From positions 1 to 31,241 of IMG/VR virus record IMGVR_UViG_3300047550_002977: a stretch of 31,241 nucleotides of DNA, one strand, 5' to 3'. Under the pieces are notes generated by a model. That model saw only the letters and a list, made by a program, of their open reading frames with translations. It made no database searches and was not told where the DNA came from. This DNA is from a virus. The translations under genes were made by a program, and so were the position numbers. Each line of letters opens with the position of its first letter. The stretch's first letter is position 1. Positions 23,234-29,844 of this stretch are shown here, piece by piece.

Positions 23234-24454
23234 TCAGAATAGCTTAATCCAATTTTTATGAAATGTACTGCAATAATATCTAAAGCAATCAAGTAAATCT
23301 GCTTTTCTCAAATCATTCTTCCTATCTTTTATTATATCTCCTTCAGAATCTACTTCTACATATGCAAGGTCTTTTATTAGACCTAAACATGATGGGTCAA
23401 TTTGTATGCAATAGTTTTGAAGCAAAGAATTCACTAATACTCTTGTATCACGAATAGATGGATTGATTGCCGGTTGAAGCATTTGAGTTCTACTTAAATT
23501 TAATCTCTTTTGAACTACATCATAATATCCATAATTTCCTGCCGTTAATGCAGACCTATTTGCTCCAGTAGCATCTCCGGTAACTATAAAGGTAGCTTTT
23601 GGGAAAGCACTAATTATATTGTCGCACAATTGATATATATCAGAATTCCTCAATGCAAATTCTCGTATTACTTTAATGCATCCATTATCTTGTTGAACAG
23701 CTATGCAAGTGATTGGGTCTACGTTAAAATCAAATGATAGATACAATGGTAATACTTGAACATATGATGTCTCAACCTTGTGCTTTGATTCATCAAATGC
23801 ATATGCAAATGGATTGTTACTTATATTGACATCTTCAGCAAGAATCTCACATCTAAAAGTTAATTCATCTAATTGCTCTCTTAAATGGTCTATCTCAATT
23901 GGGTCAATGTGAGGATTATCATAGGTAGATAGATTGAATGATTGCCATGATTCATCCTGCTTACCGAATAATTCTTTGAAGAAAGTTAATCCGAACTTTG
24001 GAGTAGATAATATCCAAGCATCCCCTTTAAAATCCATCAATGTTGGAAGAATCGTTTGATTCCAAGCATCTTTAAACTTCTTTGCTTTTTCTGCTTCATC
24101 AACTACTACTCTTGCATACTTTCTACCTCTTCCGGAATCCGGTTCATCCATTGACCAAAAATCTATAATACCTCCGGTAATCAATCTCATTTGCTTTGTT
24201 TGTTCATTCTTTGATTCAATGATATTAGAAAGCAAAAACTTTAATTCAATCCATACATCTTGTAGGTCTTTATATGTTGGAGCATAATATGCACATGGCA
24301 ATCCATCAAGAGCAATTTGTGGTAATAACTCATTGATAGCAAGAGTAGTTTTTCCCCATCTTCTACCAATCTTTAATACGTTATATCTCTTTGCTTCAGT
24401 TAGTACCTTCTTCTGACCTTTGTGAAGACTCTGCAATTTGATTTGAATCTCCAT
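23234..24454 (-). CDS. terL: Terminase large subunit
   Basis: A 406-residue packaging motor. ATPase: Walker A GRRWGKTT at residues 30-37, Walker B RVVVDEAEK with Asp119-Glu120, coupling motif ILSTPKFG at 148-155. RNase H-like nuclease: LSFDFNVDP (Asp242), VTGDATGANRS (Asp294) and a C-terminal KADLLDCFRYY (Asp386/Asp389). It pumps DNA into the prohead and cuts concatemers. It follows the small-subunit candidate with a 59-base overlap. The length is short but within range for Terminase_6-type proteins. Confidence 0.94.
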   Translation of the reverse strand: MEIQIKLQSLHKGQKKVLTEAKRYNVLKIGRRWGKTTLAINELLPQIALDGLPCAYYAPTYKDLQDVWIELKFLLSNIIESKNEQTKQMRLITGGIIDFWSMDEPDSGRGRKYARVVVDEAEKAKKFKDAWNQTILPTLMDFKGDAWILSTPKFGLTFFKELFGKQDESWQSFNLSTYDNPHIDPIEIDHLREQLDELTFRCEILAEDVNISNNPFAYAFDESKHKVETSYVQVLPLYLSFDFNVDPITCIAVQQDNGCIKVIREFALRNSDIYQLCDNIISAFPKATFIVTGDATGANRSALTAGNYGYYDVVQKRLNLSRTQMLQPAINPSIRDTRVLVNSLLQNYCIQIDPSCLGLIKDLAYVEVDSEGDIIKDRKNDLRKADLLDCFRYYCSTFHKNWIKLF

Positions 24455-24797
24455 TATCTCGTATTACTTTAATTGTGATTCCCTCTTGATTGAATTCAAT
24501 GTTAGTTTTTGCCTTACCATATGCTCTATCAAACAAAACTTCAAATGCTCTGATGTCACCTTCTAATGCTTTATTCCTTACTGCTTTTAATATTTGCTCT
24601 GCAATTGAAATTCCCTCTTTGTTTTCTTCGCCTAATACATCAGCAAGCAATCTTGTAATCTCCGGAATCTTCTTTGGTCTTCCTCCGGGATTTCCGCTTT
24701 GACCTTTCTTCCATTGATGTGGACGAATGTTTTCAGCATAATTAGGATTTCTTGGATTATCATTCCAATTTATTGGTTTATTTTGATTTTCTTCCAT
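24396..24797 (-). CDS. terS: Terminase small subunit-like (DUF5681-type)
   Basis: A 133-residue protein whose N-terminal KKGQSGNPGGRPKK segment (about 31-44) is the hallmark of DUF5681 proteins, commonly encoded next to the large terminase and regarded as small-subunit-like. A helical region follows (ITRLLADVLGEENKEGISIAEQILKAVRNKALEGDIRAFEVLFDRAYGKAK). It would recognise packaging DNA and stimulate TerL. It overlaps the fucose synthase gene by 20 bases and the TerL gene by 59 bases. The DUF call is firm; the small-subunit function is by position. Confidence 0.75.
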   Translation of the reverse strand: MEENQNKPINWNDNPRNPNYAENIRPHQWKKGQSGNPGGRPKKIPEITRLLADVLGEENKEGISIAEQILKAVRNKALEGDIRAFEVLFDRAYGKAKTNIEFNQEGITIKVIRDNGDSNQIAESSQRSEEGTN

Positions 24798-25680
24798 AGT
24801 ATAGAGAAATTGTTTGTTCTAATCCTCTCCTCAATGGTATTTGATACTTCCATCCAATTGAGTTTAATCTTGATACATCCATTACTTTTCTTGATACACC
24901 ATCAGGATAACCAGTATTATAAATGAATCCTCCTTTGTAATCAACTATTTCAGCAATCATCTTTGCAAGTTCAGTTATTGATGTCTCTTGTCCAGTACCT
25001 ACATTGATGATATCTCCATTATAATTATTCATCAAATATATGCAAGCATCAGCACAATCATCAATATGCATGAATTCTCTTTTTGGATTACCAGTACCAT
25101 ATATCTCAACAAACGAATCATCATTTGCTTTTGCTTCAATAATCTTTTTTATTAATCCTGCAACAACATGACTATTGTTAGCATCATAATTATCTCCTTG
25201 ACCATAAAGATTACAGCACATTGCAGTAATCCAATTGCATCCAAATTGTTTGCGATATGATTTAACTAATTCTACTCCTGCAATCTTTGCAATAGCATAT
25301 GCTGAATTTGTCTCTTCAAGAAATCCGGAAAGCAAATATCCTTCCTTAATTGGCAATTGACAATTCCTTGGATATATGCATGATGAGCCAATGAATAGTA
25401 ATTTACTTACTCCAACATTGTATGCACATTTCATTACATTCGTTTCTATTCTCAAATTGATATCCAAGAAATCTACTGGATTACGAATGTTTGCAATGAT
25501 TCCTCCTACCTTGGATGCACATAAGTAAACAATGTTTGGTTTTACCCTATTGAACATCATTTGTGTTTGAGATAAATCGGTAAGGTTACATTGTGCCGTA
25601 CTTACTCCAATCGCATTAGGTAACCTTCGCATTAATGCACTACCAAGCATTCCAGTATGACCAAGTATCAATGTTTTCAT
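24778..25680 (-). CDS. fcl: GDP-L-fucose synthase
   Basis: A 300-residue short-chain dehydrogenase-type enzyme. GHTGMLGS at 7-14 is the NADPH-binding GxxGxxG. GSSCIYP at 98-104 and YAIAK at 128-132 give Ser99, Cys101, Tyr128 and Lys132, with His171 at the end of DANNSH. These match the E. coli enzyme's Ser107, Cys109, Tyr136, Lys140 and His179 with a constant offset of eight, so all catalytic residues are kept. It converts GDP-4-keto-6-deoxymannose to GDP-L-fucose. The dehydratase for the previous step is encoded just upstream. It is coupled to a 75-residue gene (ATGA) upstream and overlaps terS downstream. Confidence 0.93.
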   Translation of the reverse strand: MKTLILGHTGMLGSALMRRLPNAIGVSTAQCNLTDLSQTQMMFNRVKPNIVYLCASKVGGIIANIRNPVDFLDINLRIETNVMKCAYNVGVSKLLFIGSSCIYPRNCQLPIKEGYLLSGFLEETNSAYAIAKIAGVELVKSYRKQFGCNWITAMCCNLYGQGDNYDANNSHVVAGLIKKIIEAKANDDSFVEIYGTGNPKREFMHIDDCADACIYLMNNYNGDIINVGTGQETSITELAKMIAEIVDYKGGFIYNTGYPDGVSRKVMDVSRLNSIGWKYQIPLRRGLEQTISLYYGRKSK

Positions 25681-25904
25681 ACAATCAATTCATCACAATT
25701 AATATTATATTTTTTAAATATATCATCTAACTTTTCAAATATTGAATCCAATGTATTAGACTCTCCAAGTTCATGCTGACATTGTTTCCTAAAATTCATT
25801 TGAATGTCCCATATAGCTAATGCCATATCAAGTGATTTAACACATCTATGATGTGATAACCTATCATCAACATCATCCAAATCAAATTCCAATAATGCCT
25901 TCAT
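25677..25904 (-). CDS. Conserved small phage protein, 75 aa
   Basis: Begins [20 protein letters not shown] and continues with [18 protein letters not shown]. This pattern (MKA-I/L-LEF acidic stretch, then an 'ALWD' helix and LR) occurs in a common family of short phage proteins of unknown function. It lies between the two GDP-fucose genes, overlapping gmd by 23 bases and fcl by 4. Whether it has anything to do with sugar synthesis is unknown; it may simply be a hitchhiking late gene. Confidence 0.65.
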   Translation of the reverse strand: MKALLEFDLDDVDDRLSHHRCVKSLDMALAIWDIQMNFRKQCQHELGESNTLDSIFEKLDDIFKKYNINCDELIV

Positions 25905-26889
25905 TATTGTGCAATTCCGAATTAATCATATCGTGAATCAAATCATCCAAATTGATTTTTGGATTCCATTTCAATATGTCTCTTGCAAGAGTAGAATCCC
26001 CGTTTAGATATGTTACATCATTCTTTCTTAAATACTTTTTATCAATCATCACTACTCTCTTTCCATCAACATATCCTCCAGTAGCAGTCCATTCAATATC
26101 ATATCCTACATATAAAAATGCTTTCTCAATAAACTCTTTTACTGAACAAGTTACTCCAGTAGCTATCACTAAATCTTTTGGTACTTCTTGCTGTAACATC
26201 ATCCACATTGCTTGCACATAATCTTTTGCATGACCAAAATCACGAATGGAATTTATATTACCCAATCGTAATACTCCTTCTTTATTATTCAACCATTTAG
26301 CAATGAATCTTGTAATCTTTCTTGTTACAAATGTCTCTCCTCTTCTTGGAGATTCGTGATTGAATAGTATACCATTAACTGCAAATATATCATATGCTTC
26401 CCGATAATTACGAGTAATCCAATAAGCAAATAACTTACTCGTAGCATAAGGTGACATTGGATTAAATGGAGTATTCTCGTTTTGTATCTTATCAAGAGAA
26501 TTACCAAATAACTCTGATGTTGATGCTTGATAGAACTTTGTTTTTAATCCTAATATCCTAATTGCTTCAAGTAATCTCAATGTTCCAAGAGCATTTACAT
26601 TAGCTGTATATTCAGCATTTTCAAATGATACTTGGACATGAGACATTGCTCCAAGATTATATACTTCATCGGGATTAATTCTATTCATCAGATTCATTAT
26701 GGACATCCCATCAGTTAAATCTCCATAATGCAATTCAAAATTTGGATGGTCATATATATGGTCTATTCGTTCAGTATTAATAGATGAAGACCTTCTCTTA
26801 ATACCATGCACTATATATCCTTTGGACAATAATAATTCAGCAAGATAACTTCCATCTTGTCCGGTTATTCCAGTTATTAATGCTATCAC
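25882..26889 (-). CDS. gmd: GDP-mannose 4,6-dehydratase
   Basis: A 335-residue extended SDR enzyme. [17 protein letters not shown] at the N terminus is the NADP-binding signature of [25 protein letters not shown] and [10 protein letters not shown] (Thr124, Glu126), then SPYATSK (Tyr148, Lys152) and [18 protein letters not shown], are all family-specific. It converts GDP-D-mannose to GDP-4-keto-6-deoxy-D-mannose. With the downstream GDP-L-fucose synthase it completes a two-step route to GDP-L-fucose from the host's GDP-mannose. It is slightly shorter than bacterial GMDs (about 345-375) but no motif is missing. It overlaps both neighbours. Confidence 0.95.
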   Translation of the reverse strand: MIALITGITGQDGSYLAELLLSKGYIVHGIKRRSSSINTERIDHIYDHPNFELHYGDLTDGMSIMNLMNRINPDEVYNLGAMSHVQVSFENAEYTANVNALGTLRLLEAIRILGLKTKFYQASTSELFGNSLDKIQNENTPFNPMSPYATSKLFAYWITRNYREAYDIFAVNGILFNHESPRRGETFVTRKITRFIAKWLNNKEGVLRLGNINSIRDFGHAKDYVQAMWMMLQQEVPKDLVIATGVTCSVKEFIEKAFLYVGYDIEWTATGGYVDGKRVVMIDKKYLRKNDVTYLNGDSTLARDILKWNPKINLDDLIHDMINSELHNNEGIIGI

Positions 26890-27107
26890 TTCTCTAAAAG
26901 TTTCTTGATGAATTGAATCAGATTCTCATATATTGAATCAATAACTACATCATGGATATCAACAAATTCTCCATAATTATATGCTGGCATGACTGGAACA
27001 ATCTCAATAGTAGTTACCTCATTAATAGATGTTGTAACCTTGAATACTCCTTTGTATCTATCAGATTGAATGTAATAACTGCCTTGATAGTAGATGATGT
27101 TGTACAT
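26886..27107 (-). CDS. Hypothetical protein, 73 aa
   Basis: Not recognised. The first 45 residues are strand-forming ([25 protein letters not shown]), followed by a helical tail ([17 protein letters not shown]). It overlaps the gmd start by 4 bases (ATGA), so translation is coupled. No function is proposed. Confidence 0.55.
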   Translation of the reverse strand: MYNIIYYQGSYYIQSDRYKGVFKVTTSINEVTTIEIVPVMPAYNYGEFVDIHDVVIDSIYENLIQFIKKLLEK

Positions 27108-27116
27108 AGTATATGC

Positions 27117-27428
27117 TTATTTAATTTTTCCTTCTTTTTTTAAAACTGATTTCGACCATGTCAATGCACTCTTACCTCCCCAAAGTAAATATGATATAGT
27201 TCCACATGATTTAGTATCATTTTCATCATAATACTCCTCTGCTCTGCTCAAATATGAATACATTCTCATAATAGTAATTAGAGATATACTCTCACGATTA
27301 ACTAATTGCTTCGCTCTTACTTTACCAATTTGAGTAGCACATTTGTTATTAACTGATTCGTTTAATTCAATTCCTCTCTTTGCATTGTTTGATACTGATT
27401 CGGGATAATCATTATATGTTTTTGCCAT
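27117..27428 (-). CDS. Conserved phage domain protein (NNAKRG...VRAKQL type), 103 aa
   Basis: A 103-residue protein with the sequence features YPESVSNNAKRGIELN, CATQIGKVRAKQL, ISLITIMRMYSYLSRAEEYYDENDTKSCGTISYLLWGG and ALTWSKSVL. I recognise these as a domain that recurs in phage and prophage proteins, alone or fused to protease or portal-associated proteins. Function unknown. Cys30 and Cys74 are probably not a metal site. Here it stands alone, 2 bases downstream of the putative nuclease gene, in the segment leading to the terminase. A role in head assembly or DNA metabolism is possible but unproven. Confidence 0.7.
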   Translation of the reverse strand: MAKTYNDYPESVSNNAKRGIELNESVNNKCATQIGKVRAKQLVNRESISLITIMRMYSYLSRAEEYYDENDTKSCGTISYLLWGGKSALTWSKSVLKKEGKIK

Positions 27429-27429
27429 G

Positions 27430-27981
27430 TTATAAATCTTTGTAGTATATGACCTTCTTGTTTAAATCACTCCTCACCGGATTCTTGTACAATGGTAGTG
27501 CATCTATTGCTTTCATTGAGTAATAGAATCCTCCACTATTGTTTGTTTTCAATTCTTTACTCACTCCATCAATAACACATAATGCAATGTAATCATTACT
27601 TGCAGGATTACTTACTAATGGGTCATTGGGTTGAAATAACCATGATACTGGATAATTGCTATTTAGATTATGTGATTTGACATGAATCAATTTCTTATCT
27701 CCATTGTCTAATGTCAAAATTAAATCAGAACTATAATCTTTTGTATGTGGAGGATAAACAATCATATCGGGATAACTGCAATTACCTCCATTCTTTTTGA
27801 TTGCATAATAAATCATCCATTCAGCTAACTTACCATTCACAATATCTTGTACTACTTTTTCTTTTACTGAATGATTCCTTGACAAATACAAATCAGCATT
27901 CTCGTTTATGTACTGATTAGCGAAATCAATACACATATCATATGTTGCAAGGTAAAATGAATCTAATTGTTTTGCTCTCAT
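27430..27981 (-). CDS. Possible PD-(D/E)XK-fold nuclease
   Basis: A 183-residue protein with GKLAEWMIYYAIKKNGG (Glu54 on a helix), then YPDMIVYPP, then SSDLILTLDNGDKKLIHVKSH with Asp86 and His100-Val-Lys102. The layout helix-Glu, Asp on a strand, then xVK on the next strand is that of PD-(D/E)XK nucleases such as type II restriction enzymes, with His in place of the usual Glu/Asp two before the Lys. This may alter or abolish activity. It could degrade host DNA, act in packaging or recombination, or be a degenerate restriction enzyme. It overlaps the glycosyltransferase gene upstream by 4 bases. Confidence 0.5.
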   Translation of the reverse strand: MRAKQLDSFYLATYDMCIDFANQYINENADLYLSRNHSVKEKVVQDIVNGKLAEWMIYYAIKKNGGNCSYPDMIVYPPHTKDYSSDLILTLDNGDKKLIHVKSHNLNSNYPVSWLFQPNDPLVSNPASNDYIALCVIDGVSKELKTNNSGGFYYSMKAIDALPLYKNPVRSDLNKKVIYYKDL

Positions 27982-28553
27982 ATCTTTTTATTGATTCCTC
28001 TCCATTGATAGAAATAAAGGAATTCATCAACAAATGCACAATCCCTAACTAATCCGCTTTCCGATAATCTAATTGCATAATCATAATCCTCTCCAAGCAT
28101 CAATGGTTTATAACCAATCTCTCTTGCAATGTCAATCATTACCGGATTAAGATGGTTTAATGGTCTTGTGTATATAAGTGATTTGCCATACCTATGTGCT
28201 TTCTCACTATACTTATATCCTGCATTATGAGCGAATTCAATTGGAATAGAATTAGGGGATGTGATGATTCCTCTAAATCCTATACCATGAGGAAATTTCT
28301 TCATGGGTAATAGAATCCTATCTACGAATGATGAACTAACTACATCATCATCATCAATAAAGCTTATGTATTCGCTCTCACATAAATCAAGAGCGATTTG
28401 TCGTTTTTCCCCTATTGATTTCTGCCTATCATCTTTTAAGATAAGCAAATCAATTGGTTTATTAATTATTTGTGGACTAATGATGTCTATGATTCTATCA
28501 TAGAACTTCTCTCTACCATTGATGGTTAGAATAGCAATTGTCCATAATTTCAT
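27978..28553 (-). CDS. Glycosyltransferase family 2-like
   Basis: A 191-residue GT-A type protein: WTIAILTINGREKFYDRII at the N terminus, IGEKRQIALDLCESEYISFIDDDDVVS with a DxD-type acidic cluster at 67-70, and LGEDYDYAIRLSESG (Glu155-Asp156), where the ED pair fits the catalytic base region of GT2 enzymes. It would transfer a sugar from a nucleotide-sugar donor, perhaps GDP-fucose or a host donor. It is compact and has no membrane segment of its own. The start overlaps the stop of a 24-residue membrane micro-gene, and the end overlaps the putative nuclease gene. The acceptor (virion protein, DNA or host glycan) is unknown. Confidence 0.75.
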   Translation of the reverse strand: MKLWTIAILTINGREKFYDRIIDIISPQIINKPIDLLILKDDRQKSIGEKRQIALDLCESEYISFIDDDDVVSSSFVDRILLPMKKFPHGIGFRGIITSPNSIPIEFAHNAGYKYSEKAHRYGKSLIYTRPLNHLNPVMIDIAREIGYKPLMLGEDYDYAIRLSESGLVRDCAFVDEFLYFYQWRGINKKI

Positions 28554-28624
28554 TTTGCTCTTCCTTGATTATATCCAAAAACATATACTCCCACTATAAG
28601 TATCATCAGTAATATCCATAACAT
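28550..28624 (-). CDS. 24-residue single-pass membrane micro-protein
   Basis: The 70-base space between two glycosyltransferase genes is exactly filled by a 24-codon frame. Its ATG overlaps the previous stop (TGATG), and its TGA overlaps the next ATG (ATGA). The peptide starts MLWILLMILIVGVYVFGY and ends NQGRAK, which is one perfect membrane span with a short polar, positively charged tail. Coupling at both ends and the coherent membrane sequence argue for a real gene. It may anchor or recruit the neighbouring glycosyltransferases to the membrane, or be an independent membrane toxin or modulator. Confidence 0.65.
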   Translation of the reverse strand: MLWILLMILIVGVYVFGYNQGRAK

Positions 28625-29277
28625 CATACGATTGGGAATCCTTGTTTCTTCCGGTAATCATAAATCCTTTGACCATATATGTAAGCAAGTTTTGAATTCT
28701 CCTTCCTATATGTTTCATCAATCTTGCTCTTTCCAGTAGTATAATGCTTATGTTCAAATTGGATGTGGAGCGCATTATTATAGATTTCCAACTTCTTGCA
28801 TACTTGAGTTAAATCATTATCAGCATACATTGAGAGATACTTTGGATGATAGATATATCCAATCAATTCATAGGCACTCCTATTCATAATAGGAATGGTT
28901 AGTATATCACATCTAATCGTATCATGTACTTGCAGTACGGCAGGAGATTTACCTAATCTCTTGTATTCATTGATGATTTTAGAATCCCATTTATCGCAAG
29001 GAAACATATCATCACTTACAAGAATCAATATTTCTTCTGATGATTCCATTGCACCAATGTTAGTAGCTTGCACCATATTGGTGGAATCACTTTTGATTAT
29101 CGTTACTGCTTCACCTTCAAATAATTGCTCATAATCATTAATTGAATCATCATTGTTGTTGAGTGAAATTATCCATTCAACATGACAATTAGAATTGTCC
29201 ATTGCAAGCATCCAACTACGATAAGTAGTGAATGCTTGCTTTGGTCTTTTATATGATGGGTGAATTATGCTAAACAA
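28624..29277 (-). CDS. Glycosyltransferase (GT-A type)
   Basis: A 217-residue protein with FSIIHPSYKRPKQAFTTYRSW at the N terminus, typical of GT2-like folds. NMVQATNIGAMESSEEILILVSDDMFPCDKW (Ser88-Asp89-Asp90) is a DxD-equivalent, and MYADNDLTQVCKKL is the later acidic motif. No membrane segment. It begins the glycosylation cluster, 3 bases downstream of the DUF736-like gene. With the next GT and the fucose genes it probably builds or transfers a short glycan. Specificity cannot be predicted. Confidence 0.72.
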   Translation of the reverse strand: MFSIIHPSYKRPKQAFTTYRSWMLAMDNSNCHVEWIISLNNNDDSINDYEQLFEGEAVTIIKSDSTNMVQATNIGAMESSEEILILVSDDMFPCDKWDSKIINEYKRLGKSPAVLQVHDTIRCDILTIPIMNRSAYELIGYIYHPKYLSMYADNDLTQVCKKLEIYNNALHIQFEHKHYTTGKSKIDETYRKENSKLAYIYGQRIYDYRKKQGFPIV

Positions 29278-29279
29278 GT

Positions 29280-29486
29280 TCAGAATGGATTAGAATCCTT
29301 CTCTTTCTTATCACGGAAAGCAAGATTGAAATACTCTATTCCGGATTTAGCTTTTTTAATCCATAGAGATACATCTCTCAATTTTCCATCAATGAGTGCT
29401 GTTCCGGTAAAATCCGGTTGATTCTCCGTTTGCTTCTTGTTGTTCTGAAATAAACTTCCAGTTGATTCTTTATGCTCGTAAGCCAT
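29280..29486 (-). CDS. Small conserved phage protein (DUF736-like)
   Basis: A 68-residue protein starting MAYEHKESTGSLFQNNKK, followed by PDFTGTALIDGKLRDVSLWIKKAKSGIEYFNLAFR. This MAYE-x-K-x-x-(S/T)GSLF-x-N ... P-D-(Y/F)-TG ... (I/V)DG ... W-(I/V)K-x-x-K-x-G pattern is familiar from short phage and plasmid proteins related to DUF736, of unknown function but often near replication genes. It is the first gene downstream of the origin-like region. A small beta-barrel resembling an OB fold is possible. Confidence 0.68.
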   Translation of the reverse strand: MAYEHKESTGSLFQNNKKQTENQPDFTGTALIDGKLRDVSLWIKKAKSGIEYFNLAFRDKKEKDSNPF

Positions 29487-29546
29487 ATCTTTTAGTGATT
29501 TTATTACTGCTAAATTATAGTAAGGAGTAGAATGAATGAATGGGAT

Positions 29547-29555
29547 TTATCCACA
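29547..29555 (+). promoter_or_regulatory. Consensus DnaA box
   Basis: TTATCCACA matches the strong bacterial DnaA-binding consensus TTATnCACA at every position. It lies 20 bases from the decamer iterons. It suggests that host DnaA may take part in starting phage replication. Confidence 0.6.
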
Positions 29556-29574
29556 AGATTATATGATGTGCTTT

Positions 29575-29604
29575 GCATAAGATAGCATAAGATAGCATAA
29601 GATA
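29575..29604 (+). repeat. Three tandem GCATAAGATA iterons
   Basis: Three exact, directly repeated decamers, one per helical turn, so a bound protein would sit on the same DNA face. Further copies in both orientations occur to 29840. This arrangement is typical for an initiator-binding array. Confidence 0.85.
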
Positions 29605-29844
29605 AATCGAATCATCTTATGCTACCTAACTCATTGAATAGTATACCAATATATGCTCTTGCATAAGATAATAAGATAATATTATATATATATAGATATT
29701 TATATATAGTATAGAGAGCCTTATATATACACATATATATTTATATATAGTTTTGAAAACACTATCTTATGCTATGCAGTCTTTGTGACTAATTGATTTA
29801 CAATGCATTCAAAATGCTTGCATAAGATGCTATCTTATGCAGTA

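Larger units (their letters stand above)
29487..29844. other. Candidate replication origin: iterons, DnaA box, AT-rich core
   Basis: A 358-base noncoding region between the helicase gene and the DUF736-like gene. It contains TTATCCACA (29547-29555), three head-to-tail GCATAAGATA decamers (29575-29604), a fourth at 29661-29670 followed by AATAAGATA, and copies in the opposite orientation at 29614-29623 (one mismatch), 29763-29772 and 29831-29840, plus 29820-29829 (one mismatch). Between them 29674-29752 is almost only A and T. Iterons, a DnaA site and an unwinding-prone core next to a replication helicase gene are the standard parts of an origin. Nothing in this stretch looks coding. Confidence 0.72.

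Noticed and set aside
28569-28775. 68-codon minus-strand frame overlapping the glycosyltransferase gene
   Set aside because: It overlaps a gene with clear GT motifs in another frame; the space is better explained by the 24-codon coupled frame.
29554-29561. TAATCTTG as a promoter for the DUF736-like gene
   Set aside because: One mismatch to the -7 consensus, no -33 TTG at proper spacing, and it overlaps the DnaA box. Not strong enough to list.
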